A DNA stretch of 64,000 nt from Lentisphaerae bacterium ADurb.Bin082 (GCA_002070945.1 MWEG01000018.1:62001-126000); one strand, 5' to 3'. Shown: positions 42,523 through 51,846, counted from the first letter of the stretch. Notes: a model not told the origin generated them from the letters alone. Program-made: numbers and translations.

Positions 42523-42557
42523 ATTGGCCCCAGTCAGCTTTGCCGACTGGGGCCAAT
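42523..42557 (+). terminator. Strong 13-bp hairpin between secreted-protein genes
   Basis: ATTGGCCCCAGTC (42523-42535) pairs with GACTGGGGCCAAT (42545-42557), with extra GC pairs in the loop. No T-run follows. It lies 34 bases after the metallophosphatase stop and 33 bases before the next ATG. It could be a processing or stabilising element rather than a terminator. Confidence 0.45.
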
Positions 42558-42589
42558 AAGGCAATGGAACTCATTTTTCGCGTTTGCTC

Positions 42590-44995
42590 ATGACTAAACT
42601 CCACTACATCCTTTTTGCCACCGTTCTCCCGCTGGCCATCGCTGCCCAGGTGCTGGAATTCCCCAACGCCGATTTTGAGCAAGGCCTGAAACACTGGATC
42701 ATCGGCGAAAGCGACAGCGGCATGTCCTCCATCAGTGAAGAACAAGCACATAGCGGCAAGCTCTCGCTGAAAGTCCTTGACGACCATGATGTCAAGGGCA
42801 GCTGGATAATGGGGCCGACCATCCCCTGTGCCGGCCCGGCCAAACTCATCATCAAGGGCTGGCATTATCCCGTCTCCGGCGCAGGCCTCGGCGTCTACCT
42901 ACGACAATTCAACCAGGACGGCCAGCGCATCGCCGGCGAGGGACACCTCCGCGGACTCGGCGGCAACAGCCGAAAATGGACGCCTTTCACCACGACCGCA
43001 TACCTTGAAGAAACCACCCGCGCTGTCCAGCTCTACTTCCACAGCTACAGCCACGCCCGCGTCTGCGCCTACATGGATGATCTGTCCCTGGAGCGCCAAG
43101 AATACCTCACCACGCCGCCATGGCCGCCACAGTACAAAATCAATCCACAAGAAACGCATCGCCTCACCGCAGCTGATGTCGTCGGACCCGACGGCATTGT
43201 CTACCCTGATTGGCGACGTTGCGGCGTGGAAGGCGGCATTCCTGACATTCCCGCAGCCGTCAAGCTGAGCGATTTCGGCGCCAAGGTCGACGATGACCTT
43301 GACGACAGCACTGCGCTCGCTGCGGCCTGCACTGCCCTACCCGCTGACGGCGGCGCGATTATCCTGGACACTGGCGTCTATCATTTCGACCGCCCGGTCA
43401 CCATCAATCGCGACGGCGTGGTCATCCGTGGCCAGGGCATAGGTAAAACCAAAATCATCTTCCGCTATGGCATTGGCCAGAACGGCATCCAATTCTACTC
43501 GCCCAGCGCGAACGCCCAGGTCGGCCCACATTCACGGGTGGAATTGCATGCCTTGCCGACCGGTTTGTATTCGCTGACCATCAGCGCGGGCGAGAAGACC
43601 CTCGCCCACTGGACGGCCGGCGTCCACTCTGGCAACAGCTTTGTCACCGCTGTCGGTGGCAACGCCATCCTCAAGCACTTCCCTGCCGGCGGGCCGCTGA
43701 CACTTGAGGGCACAGCCACCTACAAGGACGGCAGCACTCGGCAATGCCGCCTGCACACCATCCTCAATCCACAGGAAGGCGAAACACCGCCGCCGAGCAT
43801 CCGCGCCGCCATTCTTTTCCAGGGCGACTTGACCAACACCCGGAGCGAACTCACAGCTGACGGCAAGCGAGGCGACATGAGTATCACGGTCAAGGATGCC
43901 ACCGGCTTTGCTGCCGGCGACCACATCATCATCGACGGCCCTGCCAGTGAGCGTTGGAAAGCCCTGACCCAAAACGCCTGCCGCTGGGGCAGCTACCGCA
44001 AGAACGCCTTGCGCATCAAGGCCATCACTGGCAACACCATTCACTTGGAGCAGCCTCTGCGCATTGAATTCCCCATTATCGACGGCAGCTACATCCGCAA
44101 ATACCGCCCCATCCAGCGCGGCGGTATTGAAGCTCTCAGCATTGAGCAGACCGAAAACCTCTGGATCAGCGCCGTGCTTTTCCATAATGCCTGGAATTGC
44201 TGGGCCAAGGATGTCGAAGTCATCAAATGTGGTCGTTTCCCTGTTTATGGTTCGCAGGCCAAATTCTGCGAATTGCGCAACATGGTCTTTCGCGACGCAT
44301 GGTTCAAAGGCGGCGGCGGCACTGCCTATGCTGGCTGGGAACACAGCTGGGATTGCCTTATCGACGGCATTGAGACCTTCGCTTTCCGCCACGCGCCGCT
44401 CTTCCAATGGTCTGCCAGCGGCTGCGTCATCCGCAATGGCGTCTTCCATGACAGTGATGCTCAATGGCACGCAGGTTGGACCAACGAGAACCTCATGGAA
44501 AACTGCGTCGTTTATTCCAGCAGCAAAAACGGCGCATACGGCTACGGCATGTGGGCATCGCCTCCCGAGGACGACGCGCACGGCCCCAACGGGCCACGCA
44601 ATGTCGTCTATAACTGCGATGTGTTCTCGCCCAAGGCTGGCTTCTGGCTCGGCGGCATGAATGAAAACTGGCTGGTTCTCCACAACCGCTTCACCGTGGA
44701 CAAAGGCCCTGGCTTCACCACCCGCAACACCAGCTTCGACCACATCATTGCCGGCAATGTCTTTATCCTCAAAGACGACTCCTCGCCAGCCATACATTTA
44801 GCCACGCCTGACTGCCTGGGCATCGACTTCTACGACAATCGCGTCTTTGGCAGCGGCATCACCCTCGACCCAACCAGCACGCGACTCGTCAAGGCCCGCA
44901 ACAACGCCTTGTTTCCGCTCAGCGAACAGCACCTCGCCACCCGGCCGCAACCAGCCGTGCCCTCAATCTTCGAATGGCAACGGCAACAAAAATAG
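42590..44995 (+). CDS. Secreted pectate-lyase-like parallel beta-helix protein with N-terminal CBM
   Basis: An 801-residue protein with a signal peptide (MTKLHYILFATVLPLAIAAQ). A carbohydrate-binding-like beta-sandwich follows (about 25-170: NADFEQGLKHWIIGES, YMDDLSLER). A pectate lyase 3/GH28-like beta-helix comes next, starting VKLSDFGAKVDDDLDDSTAL (about 225) and running to a C-terminal helix with FRDAWFKGGGGTAYAGWEHS and repeated N-rich rungs. The superfamily contains polysaccharide lyases, polygalacturonases and binding proteins, so the activity is unassigned. The ATG at 42590 is preferred over the TTG two codons upstream; the ribosome-binding site is weak. Confidence 0.8.
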   Translation: MTKLHYILFATVLPLAIAAQVLEFPNADFEQGLKHWIIGESDSGMSSISEEQAHSGKLSLKVLDDHDVKGSWIMGPTIPCAGPAKLIIKGWHYPVSGAGLGVYLRQFNQDGQRIAGEGHLRGLGGNSRKWTPFTTTAYLEETTRAVQLYFHSYSHARVCAYMDDLSLERQEYLTTPPWPPQYKINPQETHRLTAADVVGPDGIVYPDWRRCGVEGGIPDIPAAVKLSDFGAKVDDDLDDSTALAAACTALPADGGAIILDTGVYHFDRPVTINRDGVVIRGQGIGKTKIIFRYGIGQNGIQFYSPSANAQVGPHSRVELHALPTGLYSLTISAGEKTLAHWTAGVHSGNSFVTAVGGNAILKHFPAGGPLTLEGTATYKDGSTRQCRLHTILNPQEGETPPPSIRAAILFQGDLTNTRSELTADGKRGDMSITVKDATGFAAGDHIIIDGPASERWKALTQNACRWGSYRKNALRIKAITGNTIHLEQPLRIEFPIIDGSYIRKYRPIQRGGIEALSIEQTENLWISAVLFHNAWNCWAKDVEVIKCGRFPVYGSQAKFCELRNMVFRDAWFKGGGGTAYAGWEHSWDCLIDGIETFAFRHAPLFQWSASGCVIRNGVFHDSDAQWHAGWTNENLMENCVVYSSSKNGAYGYGMWASPPEDDAHGPNGPRNVVYNCDVFSPKAGFWLGGMNENWLVLHNRFTVDKGPGFTTRNTSFDHIIAGNVFILKDDSSPAIHLATPDCLGIDFYDNRVFGSGITLDPTSTRLVKARNNALFPLSEQHLATRPQPAVPSIFEWQRQQK

Positions 44996-45030
44996 GCAGA
45001 GGCGCTGCGAGCGGCTTATGGGGCGCTCTT

Positions 45031-45070
45031 GTTATCCGCAGATGACACAGATGGCGCAGATTTTTTGGGG
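45031..45070 (+). repeat. Family A repeat downstream of pectate-lyase-like gene
   Basis: TTATCCGCAGATGACACAGA, a GATGGCGCAG unit, a T-run and a G-run. It starts 36 bases after the stop codon, in the convergent interval with the AAA gene. Confidence 0.65.
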
Positions 45071-45110
45071 GGGCTGTGGTGGGGGGGCGTAAGGGCGGCG
45101 GTGCAGGATG

Positions 45111-46271
45111 TCACTCGACTATTTGTGCGGCGTCTTTGAAATTGATGTATTTCACGTCATTGCTGACCGGGGTCATATCGCCGCTATAGACGACAAAGCC
45201 GCCGGTGAATTTGGGCGACAGCTTGCGTAGTTTGTGGATATTGGCAGCAAAGTATTTGTTCCAGGTCATCGCCCCCTTGATTTCGATAGGAATCAACTGG
45301 TCGGGCGCTTTTCGGAACAGAAGATCGACTTCCGTGCCGACAGAGTCGCGGAAGAAATACAAATCAGGTTCTGCGCCGACATTGCAGCGTGCTTTCAAGG
45401 CCTCGAGGACCACCATATTTTCGAACAACCCGCCAAAGAGCGGGTCGCGGGCAACTTGCGCTGGTTCACGGATACCGAGAAGCCAGGTCGCCAGGCCGAT
45501 TTCGGTGAAATAGAGCTTTTGGCTCTTCAACAGGCGCTTGCCGAAATTTTCGTAATAGCAGGGCAAACGGAAAATGATGAAGCTCGCTTCCAATATCGAG
45601 AGCCAAGAGGAGATCGTGGGCGAAGAGACCCCGATGTCGTTGGCCAGGGAGCTTAGGTTCAGCAGTTGTCCGCAACGACCGGCCAGCAGTTTCACGAAGG
45701 TCTCAAAGGCGCTGAGGTTGCTCAGGTTGGCTATTTGTCGGACATCTCTGTCGACGTAAGTGGCGAAATAGTCGCTGTAGAGGGTATGCTGCTCCAGTGT
45801 AGTGCCGTAGGCGCGAGGCATAAACCCCTTGTACAGATATTCGTCACGCTCCAGGATGATGCCGGCTTGGCGCAGCTCCTGGATGGATAGCGGCAGCAAA
45901 CGCAATAGGCCAGTGCGTCCGGCCAATGACTGCGAGATGCCAGCGCTGAGCTGCGGTTGATGACTGCCAATAAGCAGGTACTGGCCATTCTTGCCGGATT
46001 CATCGACCATGGTTTGAATATAGCTCAACAGCTGCGGCACCCGTTGAATTTCGTCAAAGATGACCGGCGCTGGATATGCCTGTAAAAATGCCCTGGGGTC
46101 GCTTTCGGCAAGGGCGCGAATATCAGGGCTCTCCAAGCTGACGTAGCGCAAATCCGGAAAAGTGGCGCGGGCTAAGGTGGTTTTCCCTGACTGCCGGGGG
46201 CCAGTGATGGTGACAACAGGATAACCCGCCCAGAGACGCAAGAGTTGCTTTTGGATCAACCGGGGAATCAT
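45111..46271 (-). CDS. AAA ATPase with C-terminal DUF4143 domain
   Basis: A 386-residue ATPase of the group often found near repeats and mobile regions. Walker A GPRQSGKTTLARATF is near residue 25, Walker B VIFDEIQRVP near 70. The middle has GSHQPQLSAGISQSLAGRTG. The C-terminal DUF4143 (about 200-380) includes LAGRCGQLLNLSSLANDIGV and LFENMVVLEALK. The family has no firm function; it behaves as a nomadic or selfish-type gene in many genomes. It is isolated, with no operon partner, flanked by family A and a plain 132-base spacer. Confidence 0.92.
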   Translation of the reverse strand: MIPRLIQKQLLRLWAGYPVVTITGPRQSGKTTLARATFPDLRYVSLESPDIRALAESDPRAFLQAYPAPVIFDEIQRVPQLLSYIQTMVDESGKNGQYLLIGSHQPQLSAGISQSLAGRTGLLRLLPLSIQELRQAGIILERDEYLYKGFMPRAYGTTLEQHTLYSDYFATYVDRDVRQIANLSNLSAFETFVKLLAGRCGQLLNLSSLANDIGVSSPTISSWLSILEASFIIFRLPCYYENFGKRLLKSQKLYFTEIGLATWLLGIREPAQVARDPLFGGLFENMVVLEALKARCNVGAEPDLYFFRDSVGTEVDLLFRKAPDQLIPIEIKGAMTWNKYFAANIHKLRKLSPKFTGGFVVYSGDMTPVSNDVKYINFKDAAQIVE

Positions 46272-46403
46272 GGCGTGCCTCCGTCATAACGACGGATCAC
46301 AAGATAAGCCTTTGTTTTACAAATTCAAGGCGCGACTTTAAACCTGTAAGAAAAGCAGCTTAGTCTGCAAGCGCCTTTGCCGCCACAACGCTAGTCCTAT
46401 GCC

Positions 46404-47405
46404 TCAGTGCTTGGCCAGTTCTGCCATGGCAAGAATATTGGCAGCGGGAGTATCCGGGGTGATTTCACAACCGCCTGACAAAATCAGCTTTCCTGGCGCC
46501 TGGGCCAGGGCTTTTCTGGCGGCGGCTTTGATCTGCTCTGGTTGCATATCCTGGATAATTGCAACCGGATCAAGGTTGCCGCAAAGCTTCTGGTGGGGTG
46601 AAAGCAGCGGTACAAAAGGAGTCATATCCTTGACCAGGTGATCGATATCGACAATGTCAGCGCCAGTGGCAATCATATCCGGCAAAATGGCTGTAGTATT
46701 GCCGCAGATATGCAGTTTGGCGATGGCGCCGAGATGGTGAATGTGAGCCACCAGCTTCTTTTCCCAGGGAAAAGCAAATTCCCGGTAAAATTTCAGGCCG
46801 CATTGCGAGCAGGCCGCATCTCCGATGCCGATGCAGTGCGCCCCAGCCTGAATTTGCTTTTCAATAAAAAGCATCGCCAGATGCATTGTCTTGTCAATGA
46901 TTTCATGCACTTTTTTCGGCTGGTCATAAAGATCGAGGAAGGCATCGCTCATTCCCCGCAGATCGCAGTATTCTGCTAGAGGTCCTTCGACCCAGCCGCA
47001 AATCAGCAGATTCTCGGGATTGTGACGGCTGAAAAATGCAATCTGCTCAATCCGTCCAGCAATCCGTGCGCTGGCCAGGAAGTCCTCTGGAGTACATTCT
47101 GGAAATGCATCCAGGTTCAGCAGGGCGTGTCCTGATTCCTGCGGCAGACTATCTTCGGGATAATGAATTTTGGCGCCAAAAACTTCGCTTTCGGCGTATG
47201 GATCGCTCATTACATTAACCCAGTCCGAGGAAAAGGCTTTGGCGGTCTCTAAGTTGGCCTGGCAGTGGGCTTGGGTGTCGAGACAGAATTCGCGGTAGGG
47301 TACTTTGCCGAAGCGTGCGGCAAAGCGCATGAAGATCGGCATGAAGGGAATCGCCTCAGGGCGGGTTCCATTGAGAAAATCAAGGATCAGAGGTTGCTGT
47401 GACAT
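46404..47405 (-). CDS. Uroporphyrinogen decarboxylase-family methyltransferase (MtaA/CmuA-like)
   Basis: A 333-residue UroD-superfamily TIM-barrel protein. The N-terminal FLNGTRPEAIPFMPIFMRFAA and central WVEGPLAEYCDLRG, IGIGDAACSQCG, KLHICGNTTAILPDMIATGADIVDIDH and the GNLDPVAI end are typical of MtaA/CmuA-type corrinoid-protein methyltransferases. The HICG motif has the His and Cys that bind zinc in this group. True HemE is unlikely. It probably moves methyl groups between a corrinoid protein and a thiol or tetrahydrofolate. It stands alone; the MetH-activation-like protein at 16404-17150 may serve the same metabolism. Confidence 0.82.
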   Translation of the reverse strand: MSQQPLILDFLNGTRPEAIPFMPIFMRFAARFGKVPYREFCLDTQAHCQANLETAKAFSSDWVNVMSDPYAESEVFGAKIHYPEDSLPQESGHALLNLDAFPECTPEDFLASARIAGRIEQIAFFSRHNPENLLICGWVEGPLAEYCDLRGMSDAFLDLYDQPKKVHEIIDKTMHLAMLFIEKQIQAGAHCIGIGDAACSQCGLKFYREFAFPWEKKLVAHIHHLGAIAKLHICGNTTAILPDMIATGADIVDIDHLVKDMTPFVPLLSPHQKLCGNLDPVAIIQDMQPEQIKAAARKALAQAPGKLILSGGCEITPDTPAANILAMAELAKH

Positions 47406-47529
47406 TTAAATAAGCTCCCTGTTTGAGGCTGATTTCCTTGGAAGAGAGGCTGGTTTCGTATTCCGTACTACTATCGCCCAACTTCTTGGCTCTGTCAACA
47501 ATGCAGCCTGCAAGACTGCGCCGCCCAAG

Positions 47530-47610
47530 CTAAAGACGCTTTAGTGGGCAGTGGACGTGGACAAAAACGGACATTAGTGGGCAGTGGAGCAAAGACACTT
47601 GTCTTCCATG
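47530..47610 (+). repeat. Family B repeat, degenerate partial copy
   Basis: Contains CGCTTTAGTGGGCAGTGGAC, further GTGGAC/CGGACATTAGTGG words, and AGACACTTGTCTTCC, which is the counterpart of the ACACGTGTTCTCC block. The three hairpins are absent. It lies between divergent genes; the rest of 47406-47784 holds ACCGACTGACCGATTACCC, which recalls the GACCCATTACC phrase of other family B loci, and the leader of the next gene. Confidence 0.5.
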
Positions 47611-47784
47611 GGCTTTCAGCCAGCACAGGCGCAGGCAGGCAGAAATGGCTGTTATCACCGACTGACCGATTACCCATTTCACCTCGCCTGAACACACTCT
47701 GAGGCTTTCTTTTTGCTCTTTTGCGCTTATATTTAATATGTCTCGAGTAATGGGAAACGTGAGCGCGGGAACAGAAGCGACGAC

Positions 47785-49278
47785 ATGGCGATTGTGACAG
47801 ATAAAGCGGAACTACTGAAGGAGGTCATGGCCGATCCTGAACACGCGCTGCGTGTCTTCAAGAGCGGTGACGTCCCCGTGCAAATGCTGCGCGATATCGC
47901 TGCACAACACCAGTATGTGAATGTGCAAATCTTCCTGGCAGGCTACCAAGACACCCCTAGCCGAATCCTAGAAGAACTGGCTGACACGACGCATAGCCTG
48001 GAAGTCCTGGCACACCTGGCGGATAACCCGCGCACGCCGAAAACTGTGCTGCAACAACTGGCTAAGCATGAGGACGCCGAAGTCAGGATGGCCGTCGCAG
48101 CCAGCCGCGGAATCAGCCCGCAGACAGCACTTATTCTGTGCGACGACCCACAGCCGGAAATCCGAATGGCCCTGGCTGAAAACAACGCTATCTCACCACG
48201 CATCCAAACTCGCCTCAGCGAAGACCCAGTCCCATTTGTCCGCGCTAGCCTGCTGAAATCGTCGCGTCTTGACGAGGAAGTGCAACAGGCCCTGGCTGAT
48301 GACCGCGACTTCACAGTCCGAGCCAGGGCGATCCTGGCGCCGAAAATGGCCCCTGCCGAACTGCTCAAGCTGGCCGACGCTGACGAACATCTGCAACAAC
48401 GCCTGCTGCTGACGAGAAAGAACCTCCCTGACAATGTACTCGAATCACTGATTTTCAGCTCGCATATCGATGTCCAGTGCGAGGCAGTGTCGCGCAAAAT
48501 TCTCACGCCTGATGAAATGCTCGGCTTTGCCAAGACCGGCGACGAGGCGATCAAGGCGCGAATAGCAACACTGAAGAACTTAATCGACCCAGCGCAGCTG
48601 GAGCTGGCAACAACAGCTGGCCTGGACACTAAGAAAATCCTGGCTGCCAATCCCTTTATCAGCCAGGAGGCGGCCTTGGCTCTGGCGCAATCAGGGGATG
48701 CGGAAATCCTGAACATCCTGGCAATCAATCCCGGCCTGCCGGAAGCGGCTGTACTGGCTCTGGCTAACCTCGACGACCAAGCTATAGCTAAAATCCTGGC
48801 AAGCCGCGAGGAATTGTCGCCAGCGGTTGTAACTCAGCTGTTGGAACGCGGCGACGACGAGGTCGCCTACCATTTGGCATGGCATGGCCATCGCGCCAGT
48901 AGTCTGTCCAATGCGAGATTGCGGCACCTGGCCAGTCATGTTTTGCCGACGATTCGCACCCTGGCCGCTGGCACCAGACCCCTGCCTATCGCTCTCATGG
49001 CACAACTCGCCCGCGATTCGTCGCCTGTCGTCCGCCTGGAATTGGCAGAAAACCAGGACACTGTCCTGTCCATCCTGGAAAGCCTGGCGGCAGACGAAGA
49101 TAAGGCGGTTGCGAAAGCGGCGGAGGGGGCTATCCAGCGGCGGCAGGCGGCGGAAGCGGAGGGAGCGATGCCGGAGGGAGCAGGGGCAGAGGACGCAACG
49201 TCGGACGCAGCGAATCGCCGAGGCAAAAAAGCATCGCTGCTACGTCGGCTGATTGGCAAAGTCACCGGCGAAACATGA
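47785..49278 (+). CDS. HEAT / leucine-rich-variant repeat protein
   Basis: A 497-residue all-helical repeat protein. Repeats of about 24 residues of the form LADNPRTPKTVLQQLAKHED and LAENNAISPRIQTRLSEDPV recur from residue 60 to 450, as in leucine-rich variant or DUF2336-like repeat proteins. The C-terminal 60 residues are Ala/Glu-rich and then basic. There is no signal peptide. Such proteins are scaffolds; the partner is unknown. No strong ribosome-binding site is seen before the ATG at 47785, so the start may be a little further in. Confidence 0.8.
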   Translation: MAIVTDKAELLKEVMADPEHALRVFKSGDVPVQMLRDIAAQHQYVNVQIFLAGYQDTPSRILEELADTTHSLEVLAHLADNPRTPKTVLQQLAKHEDAEVRMAVAASRGISPQTALILCDDPQPEIRMALAENNAISPRIQTRLSEDPVPFVRASLLKSSRLDEEVQQALADDRDFTVRARAILAPKMAPAELLKLADADEHLQQRLLLTRKNLPDNVLESLIFSSHIDVQCEAVSRKILTPDEMLGFAKTGDEAIKARIATLKNLIDPAQLELATTAGLDTKKILAANPFISQEAALALAQSGDAEILNILAINPGLPEAAVLALANLDDQAIAKILASREELSPAVVTQLLERGDDEVAYHLAWHGHRASSLSNARLRHLASHVLPTIRTLAAGTRPLPIALMAQLARDSSPVVRLELAENQDTVLSILESLAADEDKAVAKAAEGAIQRRQAAEAEGAMPEGAGAEDATSDAANRRGKKASLLRRLIGKVTGET

Positions 49279-49297
49279 GATGCAAGGAATATTTTTA

Positions 49298-49403
49298 AAC
49301 ACGGATAAACACGGATGAACCAAGCTTGAACGACGTACGTTACGTACTGCAAGCTAAAGCTTGAACGACATACTGCAAGCTAAAGCTTGTACTACGTGCG
49401 ACG
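49298..49403. repeat. Mixed repeat: ACACGGATAA words and AAGCTAAAGCTT palindromes
   Basis: Starts with two ACGGATAAAC/ACGGATGAAC words, then two GCAAGCTAAAGCTTG palindromes separated by ACGACATACT, and GTACGT words. The second half shares its vocabulary with 227-296. It lies between the repeat-protein gene and the next small gene. Confidence 0.55.
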
Positions 49404-49482
49404 ACAAGCGGCAACTAATTTTATCCTTAACATAATCGCATCATATTCCCCTCTTGTGCCATCACTTACTTAGGAGGAAGAC

Positions 49483-49887
49483 ATGGCAAAAAAACCAATT
49501 CCAACCGCGCCCTTGACCTTTGTCGAAATTGTCATGCGGGCGGACGCTGAGACGATCAAGGCGGCATACGAAGCCCGCTTGAAAGTCGATGCGCTCCTCA
49601 AGGAACGCGAAGAAGCCTATCGCCGGATCGCTGAGCTTGAAAATCAGGTCGAGTCCATCATGGGCGAGCCAGGCGTCTTTGTTTTCCCGGAACCGCCGCT
49701 GCCAGTGGCAGGCATCGCTAAAGCACCGACCGCCGCCGCCAAGAAGAAGAAAACGCCGGCACCCGCTCCGGCAATGCCGACAACAGCAATGCCAACTGCA
49801 AGTGCTACGATAGACACGACCGGAGCTGCCCACGCTGCCGGTAAAAAAGAACCACCAGCAACTTCGTCTGACAAGAGCAAGCCCTGA
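49483..49887 (+). CDS. Small coiled-coil protein with Pro/Ala/Lys-rich tail
   Basis: A 134-residue protein of no recognised family. Residues 20-62 form a probable coiled coil (AYEARLKVDALLKEREEAYR). The second half is low complexity (Ala, Pro, Lys, Thr). The AGGAGGAAGAC site just before the ATG is among the strongest in the window, supporting a real, well-translated gene. It precedes a small unknown gene and the UbiA/phosphatase pair, but gaps of 171 and 39 bases leave co-transcription uncertain. Confidence 0.65.
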   Translation: MAKKPIPTAPLTFVEIVMRADAETIKAAYEARLKVDALLKEREEAYRRIAELENQVESIMGEPGVFVFPEPPLPVAGIAKAPTAAAKKKKTPAPAPAMPTTAMPTASATIDTTGAAHAAGKKEPPATSSDKSKP

Positions 49888-50058
49888 CCTGAATCGTAAA
49901 CCGGCCATCATCCTGCGCGGACACTTTTTGCACACTGACCGTTCATAATTTGAACAGCAGGAACGATATTTTCCTTTGACGCCTGGTGGGTTGACCGCCT
50001 CTATGCAGAGCAGCCGGTATGCAGCCGGTATGCCTAAGAACAGATTCGAGATTCCAGC

Positions 50059-50535
50059 ATGACGCTTTTCCAGGACATCGCCATCATTGACCTGCTTCGC
50101 CAACGCGAGGCAGAGTTCGTCGTGGTCTGGTCCTGCGAGCAGAAAATCAAGGAACTCCTGGGCGATGTCGACTTCCCGTTTCCAATGCCGGTCGACTTAC
50201 CTTCGCAGCAACGTCGCACTATCCGCAAAACCGCGCCACCGAAAAAGCCGCAGCAGCCATCAACCCTGCCGGAAATCGCTGGGCAGGCTATTCCGGTTGA
50301 CCCAAGCATCTTGTCATCGCTTAGGAAGCTTGACGCATCCCGAGAAAATGCATACCGGCTAGTTTTTCTGCGGCATGGGGTCAAAGATTCCAGCTTTCAG
50401 ACTGATTACGACTTAATAACTGCCTTAGCCGGATTGCATTGTCCCGAATTCCAATTACTTTCCTTGGAGACTGTCTCTTTCACCGACTTGGATAATTGGC
50501 AGGTGGTTGACACGCTTTGGGAAGATTCCCCGTAG
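50059..50535 (+). CDS. Hypothetical protein, 158 residues
   Basis: I do not recognise this protein. It has an N-terminal alpha/beta segment (IAIIDLLRQREAEFVVVWSC), a Pro-rich linker (residues 58-80, APPKKPQQPS), and a second part with LRHGVKDSSFQTDYDLITALAGL. There is no signal or membrane segment. It lies 39 bases before the UbiA start in the same direction and is therefore a likely member of that transcript. A start at 50059 is the first ATG; the ribosome-binding site is weak (GAGATTCC). Confidence 0.55.
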   Translation: MTLFQDIAIIDLLRQREAEFVVVWSCEQKIKELLGDVDFPFPMPVDLPSQQRRTIRKTAPPKKPQQPSTLPEIAGQAIPVDPSILSSLRKLDASRENAYRLVFLRHGVKDSSFQTDYDLITALAGLHCPEFQLLSLETVSFTDLDNWQVVDTLWEDSP

Positions 50536-50574
50536 CGGCGTCAGAACCACCTTTCAGGCGGGAGGCACATCATT

Positions 50575-51570
50575 ATGTTAACCAGACCCAGACCGACATC
50601 ACGCCCGCGTCGTTATTCGCCGCCGCCGAAACGGTTCGACTGGCGGACGGCTTGGACCCGTTTTTTTCAGGCAGTTCTGTTGCCGTGGAGCCGTTTGGTC
50701 CGTCTGCCCAACTTGTTCACTGTTCCTGGCGACATCCTGGGGGGCATGGTCTTGGCGGCAGTCATCACCCGAACCCCTATCAACGGCTGGAGCCTCCTTG
50801 GCATGTCCGTCGTTTCGCTCCTGCTCTATAGTTTCGGCACGATCATGAATGACATCTGCGACTTTCCCGAGGACAGCCGCCGTCGACCGGAACGTCCTCT
50901 GCCCAGTCGTCAGATCACCATTCCCCAGGCTACGCGGGCTGCCCTGTTCTGTCTGATCACCGCCATCATCCTGGCTGGATTGAACGGTCGGCGCCCTTTC
51001 CTGGTCGCCGTTCTCCTGGCTGGCCTGATCATCGCCTATAATCTGCGCATGAAAAAATACCTCTTCTCCGGCTCGACCGCCATGGGTCTTTGCCGAGGCC
51101 TGAATTTTCTCTTAGGCGCCAGTGCCGTGGCCGTGCCTCTCGGCATTTTCCCACCGGTACTGGCTTTGTCAATCCATATCTTCACGGTCACTTGGCTGGC
51201 CGATGGCGAGAATCGCACCCAGATTCCTAACAAAAACGTGTTCATACCTGCCATCACCTTTCTGGTTGGATGGCTGGTCACCCTGCCTTTCATTCCCTTA
51301 GCCGTGCTGCGCAGCTCCGGGCTGGTCAGCCTGGGCTTCCTATTGCTGGCTGTCATCACCAACCTCTACGCCGCCTTTGCTGTGTTCAATCGCACTACCC
51401 CGCCAAGCAAAATGCGGATTCTGATCGGCCGACTGATACGGTCGCTGATCTTCTGGCAAGCGGCCTGGATTACCTTGGCAGGAATGGGACACGCACTCGA
51501 AATAGGCGCCCTGGCAGTAGGATGCTGGGTACTCGCAACCGTTATAGGTAATAAGATTGCGAGCAGTTGA
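50575..51570 (+). CDS. UbiA-family prenyltransferase (EboC-like)
   Basis: A 331-residue membrane enzyme with about eight to nine helices from residue 45. The first acidic motif NDICDFPEDSRRRPERPLPS (about 92-111) has the NDxxD..D..RPxRPLPS layout of UbiA enzymes that bind prenyl diphosphate through Mg. The second conserved loop is YNLRMKKYLFSGSTAMGLCRG. The polar/basic N-terminal extension of about 35 residues is non-conserved. The neighbour at 51939 belongs to the family that accompanies EboC in ebo clusters, so an EboC-like role in making or moving a prenylated or polyketide-like metabolite is inferred. Substrate unknown. Confidence 0.82.
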   Translation: MLTRPRPTSRPRRYSPPPKRFDWRTAWTRFFQAVLLPWSRLVRLPNLFTVPGDILGGMVLAAVITRTPINGWSLLGMSVVSLLLYSFGTIMNDICDFPEDSRRRPERPLPSRQITIPQATRAALFCLITAIILAGLNGRRPFLVAVLLAGLIIAYNLRMKKYLFSGSTAMGLCRGLNFLLGASAVAVPLGIFPPVLALSIHIFTVTWLADGENRTQIPNKNVFIPAITFLVGWLVTLPFIPLAVLRSSGLVSLGFLLLAVITNLYAAFAVFNRTTPPSKMRILIGRLIRSLIFWQAAWITLAGMGHALEIGALAVGCWVLATVIGNKIASS

Positions 51571-51571
51571 A

Positions 51572-51846
51572 GAAGGAGTGGACAGTGGACAATAGACTTT
51601 AGTGGACGTTATATGGACATGAGTAGACGATGGACGATAGACGCCAATGGACGGTAGTGGAAATGGACGTGGACGGCAGTGGACAGTAGTGGACATGCGG
51701 AGCTTTCGACACGTATCTTGTACAGGCTTTCAGACGATGAAGATGCATCTTGCTTACAGTCATGCCCCCTTGCGCCGTAGGCGCTTAACCATGCTTAACC
51801 CCAGGCTTTAGGCATACCCCAAAAGTGATGCCCAGTATGGGCACTA
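51572..51846 (+). repeat. Family B composite repeat, copy B4
   Basis: GTGGAC array (51578-51697), GGAGCTTTCGACACGTATCT, ATGCATCTTGCTTACAGTCA, GCGCCGTAGGCGC, TTAACCATGCTTAACC, a truncated hairpin 2 (CCCCAGGCTTTAGGCAT, right arm lost) and terminal hairpin TGCCCA-GTA-TGGGCA (51829-51843). It lies between the UbiA gene and the phosphatase gene, splitting what otherwise looks like one operon. Confidence 0.8.

Noticed and set aside
43532-44797. 421-codon minus-strand frame opposite the beta-helix protein
   Set aside because: Antisense shadow; no ribosome-binding site or motif.
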